From: Prevotella sp.
GTDB lineage: Bacteria > Bacteroidota > Bacteroidia > Bacteroidales > Bacteroidaceae
Direction: 5' to 3'
Length of the DNA stretch: 27,266 nucleotides
Assembly (NCBI GenBank): GCA_017428805.1
Contig: JAFRQC010000075.1
Coordinates: 1-27,266 of the forward strand
In this document: positions 16,489 to 24,237 of the stretch, piece after piece
How positions within the stretch are numbered: the stretch's first letter is position 1
Layout: every line of letters starts with the position of its first letter
Program-made: the position numbers and the translations under genes
The notes under the pieces: model-generated
What the model saw: only the letters and a program-made list of their open reading frames with translations
What the model was told of the DNA's origin: nothing
The model's database searches: none

Positions 16489-17772
16489 AAATTTGAAGAA
16501 ACATATCTGAACGATAATATCCTCGATGCGCTTTATGATATGCGCTTCGACGAGATGACCCCTATCCAGGAACGTTGTATCCCTGAGATCCTCGACGGCT
16601 ACGACGTCTTGGGTGTGGCACAGACGGGAACGGGAAAGACCGCTGCCTATCTGCTGCCTATCCTCTCTCAATTAGATGACGGCGACTATCCCAAGGATGC
16701 CATCAACTGCATCATTATGTCCCCCACCCGCGAACTTGCCCAGCAGATAGATCAGGCCATGCAAGGTTTCGGCTACTATCTCGACGGTGTGTCGTCTGTG
16801 GCTGTCTATGGTGGCAACGACGGAGGACGCTATGAACAGGAACTGCGTGGCATGCGTCTTGGTGCCGATGTACTCATCGCCACACCCGGCCGTCTGCTCA
16901 GTCATCTGAAAGTGGGCAACCTCGACCTCTCCCGTTGCAGCTTCTTCGTGCTCGACGAGGCAGACCGGATGCTGGATATGGGATTCATCGACGACATCAT
17001 GAAGATTGTGCAGCAATTGCCACAGTCGTGTCAGCGTATTATGTTCTCTGCCACGATGCCGCCGAAGATCCGTGAACTGGCCGTCACCCTGCTCCACAAC
17101 CCAGTGGAGGTGAAGATTGCCGTCTCCAAGCCAGCAGAGAAGATCCGCCAGAGTGCCTACGTCTGTTATGATCCCCAGAAACTGAAGATCATCAACCACA
17201 TCTTCAAAAAGGGAGACCTCCAGCGTGTTATCATCTTCTCCGGAAAGAAAGAGAAGGTGAAGGAGATAACCCGAAGCCTGAAACAGATGCACATCAACTG
17301 CGACCAGATGCACTCAGACCTTTCCCAACAGGAGCGTGATGAGGTGATGTACCGTTTCAAGGCAGGCCAGACGGATGTGCTGGTGGCTACAGACATTGTG
17401 GCCCGTGGTATTGACATCGACGACATCCGTACCGTCATCAACTATGATGTCCCCCATGATGCAGAGGACTATGTCCACCGTATTGGTCGTACGGCCCGTG
17501 CAGACCGTGACGGAGAGGCCATCACGTTCATCAGCGAGGCAGATATCTACCGTTTCCAGCAGATAGAGCATTTCCTGGGTAAGGAGGTGGAGAAGATTCC
17601 TCTGCCAGAGGGACTCGGTGAGGCACCTGTCTACACCAAACGCGAGAAGAAACGTTCCAACACCCGTCGTCATGGCCGTTGGCACTCGAAGGGTAACGGC
17701 TCGAAGAATAATCAAAGAAATCGTAAGAAGCATGCTGACAAAGCCAATCGCAAAGATCAACCTCGGGCTTAA
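16486..17772 (+). CDS. DEAD-box RNA helicase
   Basis: A 428-residue cytosolic ATP-dependent RNA helicase. Motifs in order are the Q motif (TPIQE, Q28), Walker A AQTGTGKT (45-52), PTREL (80-84), TPGR (133-136), DEAD in VLDEADRM (157-160), SAT (188-190) and HRIGRTAR in the second RecA domain. The last 50 residues form a strongly basic, unstructured tail rich in K, R and N, as in RhlE-like helicases that act on ribosome assembly or mRNA. The start is GTG, provided by the octamer array. Its last 41 bases overlap the start of ispE in another frame. Confidence 0.95.
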   Translation: MKFEETYLNDNILDALYDMRFDEMTPIQERCIPEILDGYDVLGVAQTGTGKTAAYLLPILSQLDDGDYPKDAINCIIMSPTRELAQQIDQAMQGFGYYLDGVSSVAVYGGNDGGRYEQELRGMRLGADVLIATPGRLLSHLKVGNLDLSRCSFFVLDEADRMLDMGFIDDIMKIVQQLPQSCQRIMFSATMPPKIRELAVTLLHNPVEVKIAVSKPAEKIRQSAYVCYDPQKLKIINHIFKKGDLQRVIIFSGKKEKVKEITRSLKQMHINCDQMHSDLSQQERDEVMYRFKAGQTDVLVATDIVARGIDIDDIRTVINYDVPHDAEDYVHRIGRTARADRDGEAITFISEADIYRFQQIEHFLGKEVEKIPLPEGLGEAPVYTKREKKRSNTRRHGRWHSKGNGSKNNQRNRKKHADKANRKDQPRA

Positions 17773-18568
17773 CGTCGTTGAGCGCCGTGCTGATGGTTAC
17801 CATAACCTGGAGACCGTCTTCTATCCCGTTCCCATCTGTGATGCGCTTGAGGTGTTTGAGATGGACGAACAGTTTCCTTCTGCTGTAGATTGTGACCTGA
17901 AGGTGACGAACATTGTGATTGACGGCGATGAGCAGAAGAACCTGGTGGTGCGTGCCTACAACCTTTTGAAGCAGGACTTCCCTGCCCTTCCTCGCGTACA
18001 CGCGCATTTATATAAAGGTATTCCCACACAGGCCGGTATGGGAGGTGGCAGTAGCGACTGTGGTTTTATGATCACGCTGTTGAATCAGATGTTCCAGTTG
18101 GGACTCTCTGACCAGCAGATGATTGACTATGCCGCCCGTCTGGGAGCCGACTGTGCATTCTTCATTTTGAATAAGCCTTGCTATGCCGAGGGTATTGGCG
18201 AAAAGCTCGAACCCATCAGTCTCTCTTTGCGTGGCTGGTATCTGGCTGTGGTGCGTCCTGCCATTCCCGTATCTACGAAGGAGGCCTTCTCACTCATCAC
18301 TCCACAGCATCCGGCGCTGAACTGTCGTGACATCGTTATGCAGCCCGTAGAGAATTGGCGTGACCGTCTCACCAACGACTTCGAGAAGAGTGTCTTCGCC
18401 CTCCATCCCGAGATCGGTGCCATCAAGGATCGTCTCTATGATATGGGGGCTGTCTATGCAGCGATGTCAGGATCCGGTTCTTCGCTCTTCGGACTTTTCC
18501 GTGAACCCGTCTCCCTCGATGAGTTCAATGCCGAAGGCACGTTTAAAGCTGTCATCCTTCTTAAATAA
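17732..18568 (+). CDS. ispE: 4-diphosphocytidyl-2-C-methyl-D-erythritol kinase
   Basis: A 278-residue GHMP kinase of the MEP isoprenoid pathway. It phosphorylates the 2-hydroxyl of CDP-methylerythritol. K8 in PIAKINLGLNV and D140 in LGADCAFF match the catalytic pair, AGMGGGSSD (101-109) is the ATP-binding loop, and SGSGSSLFG is motif 3. The ATG at 17732 is chosen because it directly precedes the family's conserved start; the longer frame from 17618 would read 38 residues of helicase sequence out of frame. It overlaps the helicase by 41 bases and ends 2 bases before a terminator stem. Confidence 0.95.
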   Translation: MLTKPIAKINLGLNVVERRADGYHNLETVFYPVPICDALEVFEMDEQFPSAVDCDLKVTNIVIDGDEQKNLVVRAYNLLKQDFPALPRVHAHLYKGIPTQAGMGGGSSDCGFMITLLNQMFQLGLSDQQMIDYAARLGADCAFFILNKPCYAEGIGEKLEPISLSLRGWYLAVVRPAIPVSTKEAFSLITPQHPALNCRDIVMQPVENWRDRLTNDFEKSVFALHPEIGAIKDRLYDMGAVYAAMSGSGSSLFGLFREPVSLDEFNAEGTFKAVILLK

Positions 18569-18569
18569 G

Positions 18570-18597
18570 AAACTCTGGAATTTCCAGAGTTTTTATT
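18570..18597 (+). terminator. Rho-independent terminator of the lon-ispE run
   Basis: The stem AAACTCTGGA (18570-18579) pairs with TCCAGAGTTT (18583-18592) around a 3-base loop and runs into TTATTT. It starts 2 bases after the ispE stop codon. Confidence 0.93.
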
Positions 18598-18633
18598 TCC
18601 CCTCCTAAGTTAGGAGGGGTTAGGGGTGGTCTG
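18596..18633 (-). repeat. REP-like element, copy A
   Basis: CCCCTCCTAA (18599-18608), a single G and TTAGGAGGGG (18610-18619) form a perfect 10-base palindrome. It continues as TTAGGGGTGGTCTG. On the minus strand it reads CAGACCACCCCTAA and then the palindrome, the same layout as the element inside lon. Confidence 0.9.
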
Positions 18634-18637
18634 CGCT

Positions 18638-18697
18638 CGGCTTTGCCGCTTGCTACCGCAGGGACGCAAGAACAACGGCTTTGCGCTTGCTACTGCA
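18638..18697. repeat. Imperfect 22-23 base direct repeat between the REP copies
   Basis: CGGCTTTGCCGCTTGCTACCGCA (18638-18660) is followed 15 bases later by a near copy, CGGCTTTGCGCTTGCTACTGCA (18676-18697). It has no coding potential that I can support. Confidence 0.8.
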
Positions 18698-18730
18698 TGG
18701 AATCAAAAAAAGCAAGAATTATCCATCGTT

Positions 18731-18768
18731 CAGACCCCCTCTGGCTCCCCCTAACTTAGGGGGAGAAG
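18731..18768 (+). repeat. REP-like element, copy B
   Basis: The element starts CAGACCCCCTCTGG and contains the palindrome CTCCCCCTAA (18745-18754), C, TTAGGGGGAG (18756-18765). Its orientation is opposite to copy A, so the CAGACC ends face each other across 97 bases. It ends 3 bases from the galE stop codon and could act as a 3' stabilising or terminating hairpin for galE. Confidence 0.85.
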
Positions 18769-18771
18769 AGG

Positions 18772-19812
18772 TTACTGAATACCGTCTTCGCGGAGTTTCT
18801 TCTGCCATTTCCAGGCACTCTTCAGCACATCTTCCGTGGGTGTGTCAGCCTTCCAGCCAAGCACCTTGTTGGCTTTGTCGACATTTCCCCACACCTGCTC
18901 GATGTCACCTTCACGACGGGGAGCATAGGTCCAGTTCACTTTCACGCCTGTGGCCTTCTCAAAGCCCTCGACCACCTCTAAGGTAGACAGACCTTTGCCC
19001 GTACCGATATTGAAGACCTCCACGGCATCAGTCTCCGGCTTATCGAGCACGCGCTCCATAGCCTTCACATGCGCTTTGGCCAGATCCACCACGTAGATAT
19101 AGTCGCGGATACAGGTCTTGTCGGGAGTGTTGTAGTCGTGTCCGAATATCTTCAGCTGTTCACGGATACCCATGGCTGTCTGTGTCACGAAGGGAATGAG
19201 GTTCATGGGCACACCGTTGGGCAGCTCGCCGATGAGTGCTGAGGGATGGGCACCAATGGGGTTGAAGTATCTCAGGATGATACTCTTGATAGGCGCTCCC
19301 GAGTGGATATAGTCCTGGATGATCTCCTCGTTGATCTGCTTCGTGTTGCCGTAAGGACTCATCGCCTTCTGGATGGGTGCATTCTCCGTCACAGGCAGGT
19401 TCTCCTGTGAAGGCTGACCATAGACGGTGCAACTCGACGAGAAGATGATTCCCTTCACATCGTACTTCGGCATCAGTTCCAGCAGGTTGATGAGTGACGT
19501 CAGGTTATTGCGATAATAGAGCAGCGGTTTCTCCACACTCTCACCCACGGCCTTAGACGCAGCGAAATGGATGATACCCTCAATCTTCGGGTACTTCTTG
19601 AACACCCCCTCAAGGGCCTCGAAGTCGCAGCAGTCCACTTTCTCAAAGGCAGGACGAATGCCTGTGATCTTCTCGATACCGTCCAACACGTTGATGTTCG
19701 AGTTCGAGAGGTTGTCGATAATCACTACCTCATAACCTGCTTCCTGCAGTTCGACGGTTGTATGGCTTCCAATAAAACCCGTACCGCCTGTTACTAAAAT
19801 TGTCTGTTTCAT
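18772..19812 (-). CDS. galE: UDP-glucose 4-epimerase
   Basis: A 346-residue short-chain dehydrogenase-type epimerase that interconverts UDP-glucose and UDP-galactose in the cytosol for galactose use and surface polysaccharide synthesis. The NAD-binding motif is GGTGFIGSH (9-17). The catalytic residues are in FSSSCTVYG (124-132) and YGNTK (Y154, K158), and the RYFNPIGAHPS substrate loop is present. It lies downstream of the surface protein and lipoprotein genes, 45 bases after the lipoprotein stop, with a heptamer array in between and no clear promoter of its own. Confidence 0.96.
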   Translation of the reverse strand: MKQTILVTGGTGFIGSHTTVELQEAGYEVVIIDNLSNSNINVLDGIEKITGIRPAFEKVDCCDFEALEGVFKKYPKIEGIIHFAASKAVGESVEKPLLYYRNNLTSLINLLELMPKYDVKGIIFSSSCTVYGQPSQENLPVTENAPIQKAMSPYGNTKQINEEIIQDYIHSGAPIKSIILRYFNPIGAHPSALIGELPNGVPMNLIPFVTQTAMGIREQLKIFGHDYNTPDKTCIRDYIYVVDLAKAHVKAMERVLDKPETDAVEVFNIGTGKGLSTLEVVEGFEKATGVKVNWTYAPRREGDIEQVWGNVDKANKVLGWKADTPTEDVLKSAWKWQKKLREDGIQ

Positions 19813-19816
19813 TTAT

Positions 19817-19851
19817 CTATAAACTATAAACTTTAAACTCTAAACTATAAA
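19817..19851. repeat. Heptamer array CTATAAA upstream of galE
   Basis: Five exact 7-base units (CTATAAA, CTATAAA, CTTTAAA, CTCTAAA, CTATAAA) fill almost the whole spacer between the lipoprotein stop (19858) and the galE start (19812). Confidence 0.9.
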
Positions 19852-19857
19852 CCAAAC

Positions 19858-20268
19858 TCACTCCGGGAACGGGTTCTCACCAGCCTCCGGAACAAAACTG
19901 TTCTCTGCTGCCCTCTTCTGATAGACGACAACGGTTCTCTCCACGGTGTTCGTCTCATTTCTCATATAGATGATACCCGATCTGGTGCCATCTGTCTTAT
20001 TCGGACTGGCGGTGATGGTCACCTTACCGTTACCCTCACCAGAGGCGGGATCAAGGAACAACCAGTCTACATCCGGAGAAAGAATCCATTTGCAGTTGGA
20101 TTTGATTGACAGGATATTCTCTTTCGTATCCGACAAGGTCAATTCCTCGCTGGCGGCGATATAGTCGGGCTTCGTGCCAGTATCGGCATCATCATCGCCA
20201 CCGCCACAGGCAACGAAAGCCACCATCATCAACAGAAATATCGTTGTTTTCTTCATCATCTCAATCAT
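19858..20268 (-). CDS. Small BACON-type lipoprotein
   Basis: A 136-residue lipoprotein. The hydrophobic signal ends at VAC with lipidation at C21, followed by GGGDDDAD. Acid-rich residues just after the cysteine resemble the export signal that sends Bacteroidota lipoproteins to the cell surface. The rest (about 35-118), with SNCKWILSPDVDWLFLDPASGEG and an ending TVVVYQK, fits one BACON domain. This is an immunoglobulin-like module usually attached to glycan-acting or surface proteins; here it is alone. The start may be M4 or M5 rather than M1. It lies 14 bases after the BspA-like gene, almost certainly on the same transcript, and may be a partner or anchor of that protein. Confidence 0.85.
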   Translation of the reverse strand: MIEMMKKTTIFLLMMVAFVACGGGDDDADTGTKPDYIAASEELTLSDTKENILSIKSNCKWILSPDVDWLFLDPASGEGNGKVTITASPNKTDGTRSGIIYMRNETNTVERTVVVYQKRAAENSFVPEAGENPFPE

Positions 20269-20282
20269 ATCTGTCTCCTTTC

Positions 20283-23200
20283 CTATTTAATGATCATTTT
20301 CTTTCCTTCCACCACATAGACACCAGGCTTCAGTCCGTTTCTGATGTCAGTCTTCGAGGCGCAGCTCTTGACAAGCACGCCCCGCATATCATACACTCTG
20401 ACACCCTCGGCAGTCTCATCGACCATATTCTTCACCGTCTGGATGCCGGTAGTCATACCATCCAGCACGCCGATGGAACGGGTGTTCGAGGTGGTGGTCA
20501 TATAGGCCTCGAACGGATACACGGAACGGAGTCCCTTCACGAACTTGCTGCCCTTGTCTGTCTGCGAATAGGTCACGATGTCGTTATTCACGTTCAGGGC
20601 GAGGATGGCGTCGTCTTTCTTGTTGACGTAGTTAGGAACGAATGTGCGGTCGCTGAACTTGACACTGTTCACATCACTTGATTTCTTGACTTCCACGTTC
20701 TCCGACTCGAACGTCACCTTACCGACAATCCGATAGTCCGTCAGATAGAAGGCATTGTTCGGCATACTAATTAAATAAGGTGTATTGGCCTTGATGCCTT
20801 CTGCCTCCTGATAACCACCGGTCGTCAGTTCGTACAGCCAGAACGGTTTCTCCTCATTTTCTGTCGTCCACTTCTTGAACGGGAGGATGGTGCCTTTGCT
20901 GGAGTGCTTGATGGTCTGCACATCATAAGGCAGGGCGATGGTATCCCATCCCTTCGGCTCCGTGATACCGGTCTCCATCGAATAGTTATGGGTGTACGAA
21001 ATCTTCTCTGCCTTGAAGGAACGCGGACAGTAGAAGTCGTTGCCTTCCTTACCGTCGGTCAGTACGACGTTCTTGGCAACACCATCCACCACAGCGTTCT
21101 GGTCTGCCCACGCCACATACTTCGCATCGCTCACATAGAGCAGGAAATTCGGATTGCCGACGATGGCCTTGAACTGTGTATTGGGATTCCAGATGACGGC
21201 AGCCAGATCCGTACAGTTCGACAGCGCATCCTCCCTGATGCCAGTCACTTCCCACTGGGTATCTGAGTATGCCACTTTCGCCGGCACCTCCAGAACCTGC
21301 TGATTGTCACCCGATGTCACAGTCACCTGATGGTCTGTAAACGAGGACACCAGATAGTGGATGCCGTCCTTTTCAAATGTCATCTCCATCGCATCGAATG
21401 AGATGTTCACATTGATGTCGGCACGGATGCTGTTAATCGTATAGTGGTTATCAACGATGGCCGAGGTCACATCGCTGCCATTCACCTTCAGGGATTTGGT
21501 CATATAGCCTTCATCTGGTATGAAAGTCAGCACGGCCGTGGTATCTTCATTGAAGTATGCCGACCAAGATTTGTCGCGGAGGATGACATTGCCGTCGATG
21601 TCCACCTCACCCTTTCCTGATACATAGACCGTCAGGATATACTTGTTGACAGGAATCTCTTCATACTCGGCCACAAGCGTCGTATTCTTCTTCAGATTCT
21701 TGATGGAATACTGGTATTTTCCCAACTCCGAAGTAATATCCTGATCGCCGAGCGTGACTTGTTTGATACGCCAATTGTCACCAGGACTGAAGGTGATGAA
21801 GGCATCCACACCGTCCTCTATTCTGAACACAGCAGTCGTATCTTCCACCTGCACGTCCTGGAAATTGACGGTACCCTTACCGATCGAAGTGACGATCAGA
21901 CGATAGTGTATCTTCTCATACATCACAGCCACCTTATAGTCCTGATCGATATAGGCAATGGCATATTCACCGAATCTGGGTTTCTCCGTTGTCAGCGTGT
22001 CGGCAGCATAGATGTCAGCAAACAGACTGTCGCTGATGATGGTATCATTCACCGCCACATCCATAATCTGATAGCCCTTATCCGAGACGAAGGCCACAAT
22101 CAGCGAGTCACCCTCCATAAACGTGTACTCAATGGAGTCGTTCCTGATGATGAGCGAATCGTTGACCAGCGAATCGGCTATGTTCATCAGGGAGTCACCC
22201 TTACAAATGGCCTGACCGTCTCCCTTCGACAGAATGGTGATCTTAAATTCACCACCGATGATCTTATAGAATTGTCTGGCCCAGCTCTCTTCATTCATAA
22301 AGGCTGCTCTGGAACCCTTGGGTACCTTCAGCGTAGCCTTCTCATAGATGCCTTCAAATACGCTCAGGTCTATCTCGAACGGTTTCTTGAATTCTACCTG
22401 TACCCACCTCAGACTGTCACAATGCTTGAAGGCAGCCTTCTCAATCTTCTCGACAGCTTCAGGCAGTTTCAATGAATCCAGACGGGTACAACCCTCAAAG
22501 GCAGACTCGCCGATCTCTTTCATCTTATCGGCAATGGTGACGGAGTCCATCATCTCACAACCCAGGAACATTGCCTTGGCAATCTTCGTGAGTTCCTCTG
22601 GCAGGGCCACATAAGGCAGGGCGATACAGCCTGCAAAGGCAGAGTCGCCGAGTTCTTTCAGTCCCTCGCCCAACAACAGCGATTCTATCTTCTCACAATC
22701 CTTAAAAGCAGAATTGCCGATCTTCTCCACCGACTTCGGGATTTCCACCTCTGTCAGGCTGATACAACCATCAAAGGCAGAATTGCCGATCTCTTCGACG
22801 CCATTTTCAATCGTGAGCTTCTTCAGTTCCTTACAGCCCTTGAACGCATAGTCCTTGACCACCTTCATCGAGGCAGGAATGGTCACTTCCTCCAGACTGC
22901 TGCCGTCGAAGACCGACTCACCGATATCTTTCACAGAGGCAGGGATGGTCACCACTTTCAATTCTTCACAACCCTCAAAGGCTGAATCACCGATCTCTTC
23001 CACGCCTTCTTCTAATTCAACTTCAGTCAGGCCGGTACAGTCCTTAAAGGCCTTCTCACCCACCTTCTTCACCGTGCTGGGAATGGTCACCTCCTCCAGG
23101 CTCGTACAACCTTCGAAGGCCGACTCACCGATCTCTTCCACACCAGTCTCTATTTCTAATTTTTCCAGACTGGTACAGTCCTTGAAGGTCGTCTTATCAA

Positions 23201-24086
23201 TCAACTTCAGACTGCCGGGAATGACGATCTCTTTCAGACTGCTACAGCCCTCAAACGCTGATTTGCCAATCTCTTTCACCTTCTTCTTCTCGCCGAATTC
23301 AAAGGTCTCCAGACTGGTACATTCCTTAAATGCATTCTTACCGATCTCGTCGATGTTACCCGTAAGCTTGACAGACTTCAGTTTCTTATTGCCCTCAAAC
23401 ATCGACTCGACAATCTTCTTGATGTCACCCTTGATCTCAATCTCCTCCAGACTGGTGCAGTTCTTGAAGAAATCCTCATTAATCTCCTCGACATCGCAGT
23501 CAATCTCTACAGTCTTCAGATTAGTACAATCCTTGAAAAGGCCTTTACCCAGTTCCTTCACGGATTCCGGAATGACAATACTTTCCAGTTTCGTACAGCC
23601 GTCGAAGACCGAATCACCGATCTTCTTCACGCTTTTAGCAATATCGATCGTGGTCAGACTGCTACAGCCGCTAAAGGCAGATTCACCAATCTCTTCAACG
23701 CCATCGCCTAACTCGATCTTTGTCAGGCTATTACATCCCATAAAGGATTCTTTGGGAATCTCCTTCACGCTGCCTGCAATATTCACGGAGGTCAGCTTTG
23801 TATTTCCGGAGAACGCATCTTCCGTCATGGCTGTCACCTTATACTTTGTTTCCTCAAAGGTCACTTCCTTGGGGATGACAATGCTGGTGGCACCATCCTC
23901 AACACCCTCGACTTCTACCACGCCCTCATCTGTCACATGATACTTGACATCACCGACGGTAAAGTTCTCTACAGCCTCCTTTTCTTCGTCGTCAGAGGGA
24001 TCGTCACCATCTGCCAAAACGGCACCATACGAGAATGCCGACAGGGCTATGATGAACATCAGTGCAAATAAAGATGATCTTCTCAT
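20283..24086 (-). CDS. BspA-like leucine-rich-repeat surface protein with T9SS-like C-terminus
   Basis: A 1267-residue exported protein. A signal peptide (1-25) is followed by an acidic stretch. About 21 LRR_5/TpLRR repeats of 23 residues (about 75-590) follow, with the pattern EEIGeSAFeGCtsLeeveIP. Acidic EEIG and basic KKIG repeats alternate in many places, making a 46-residue double unit. Repeats 1, 7 and 14 lack the conserved cysteine, and repeat 14 is shortened (FDGSSL). Residues about 610-900 hold three beta-rich bacterial repeat modules (ILSKGDG, VTSIGKG, VYVSGKG openings). The end VYDMRGVLV...GLKPGVYVVEGKKMIIK resembles a type IX secretion sorting domain. BspA relatives bind host proteins or other bacteria; the ligand here is unknown. 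Confidence 0.92.
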   Translation of the reverse strand: MRRSSLFALMFIIALSAFSYGAVLADGDDPSDDEEKEAVENFTVGDVKYHVTDEGVVEVEGVEDGATSIVIPKEVTFEETKYKVTAMTEDAFSGNTKLTSVNIAGSVKEIPKESFMGCNSLTKIELGDGVEEIGESAFSGCSSLTTIDIAKSVKKIGDSVFDGCTKLESIVIPESVKELGKGLFKDCTNLKTVEIDCDVEEINEDFFKNCTSLEEIEIKGDIKKIVESMFEGNKKLKSVKLTGNIDEIGKNAFKECTSLETFEFGEKKKVKEIGKSAFEGCSSLKEIVIPGSLKLIDKTTFKDCTSLEKLEIETGVEEIGESAFEGCTSLEEVTIPSTVKKVGEKAFKDCTGLTEVELEEGVEEIGDSAFEGCEELKVVTIPASVKDIGESVFDGSSLEEVTIPASMKVVKDYAFKGCKELKKLTIENGVEEIGNSAFDGCISLTEVEIPKSVEKIGNSAFKDCEKIESLLLGEGLKELGDSAFAGCIALPYVALPEELTKIAKAMFLGCEMMDSVTIADKMKEIGESAFEGCTRLDSLKLPEAVEKIEKAAFKHCDSLRWVQVEFKKPFEIDLSVFEGIYEKATLKVPKGSRAAFMNEESWARQFYKIIGGEFKITILSKGDGQAICKGDSLMNIADSLVNDSLIIRNDSIEYTFMEGDSLIVAFVSDKGYQIMDVAVNDTIISDSLFADIYAADTLTTEKPRFGEYAIAYIDQDYKVAVMYEKIHYRLIVTSIGKGTVNFQDVQVEDTTAVFRIEDGVDAFITFSPGDNWRIKQVTLGDQDITSELGKYQYSIKNLKKNTTLVAEYEEIPVNKYILTVYVSGKGEVDIDGNVILRDKSWSAYFNEDTTAVLTFIPDEGYMTKSLKVNGSDVTSAIVDNHYTINSIRADINVNISFDAMEMTFEKDGIHYLVSSFTDHQVTVTSGDNQQVLEVPAKVAYSDTQWEVTGIREDALSNCTDLAAVIWNPNTQFKAIVGNPNFLLYVSDAKYVAWADQNAVVDGVAKNVVLTDGKEGNDFYCPRSFKAEKISYTHNYSMETGITEPKGWDTIALPYDVQTIKHSSKGTILPFKKWTTENEEKPFWLYELTTGGYQEAEGIKANTPYLISMPNNAFYLTDYRIVGKVTFESENVEVKKSSDVNSVKFSDRTFVPNYVNKKDDAILALNVNNDIVTYSQTDKGSKFVKGLRSVYPFEAYMTTTSNTRSIGVLDGMTTGIQTVKNMVDETAEGVRVYDMRGVLVKSCASKTDIRNGLKPGVYVVEGKKMIIK

Positions 24087-24137
24087 TTTATGATATGACT
24101 TTATGATTTATACCTTATTTATATTATTTTCAAGATG

Positions 24138-24169
24138 CAAAGATAGAAAGATTATTTGAACTTTGCAAA
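24138..24169 (-). promoter_or_regulatory. Promoter of the BspA-like gene
   Basis: On the minus strand TTTG (24166-24169), 20 bases and TATCTTTG (24138-24145) match the Bacteroidota consensus fully. Transcription would start near 24131, about 45 bases before the ATG. Confidence 0.85.
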
Positions 24170-24183
24170 TATTTGAGGTAGAA

Positions 24184-24215
24184 TTTGGAAATATCGTGAA
24201 AAATATCTAACTTTG
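24184..24215 (+). promoter_or_regulatory. Promoter of the binding protein-phosphatase operon
   Basis: TTTG (24184-24187), 20 bases and TAACTTTG (24208-24215) match the consensus fully. The leader would be about 16 bases. The -33 box is only 14 bases from that of the divergent BspA-like gene, so one bound regulator could affect both. Confidence 0.85.
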
Positions 24216-24237
24216 CACACAACAAATAGACAAATAG

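Noticed and set aside
17618..17731. Upstream extension of ispE
   Set aside because: The 38 extra residues are helicase codons read in another frame; the conserved IspE start follows the ATG at 17732.
22855..23940. 361-codon plus-strand open frame
   Set aside because: It is the mirror of the LRR repeats of the BspA-like gene. Its repeated SPISST-type pattern follows the 69-base period and it resembles no protein family.
20283..24086. CRISPR-like periodic repeats
   Set aside because: The periodicity is that of leucine-rich-repeat codons in one open frame; there are no identical repeats with unique spacers.
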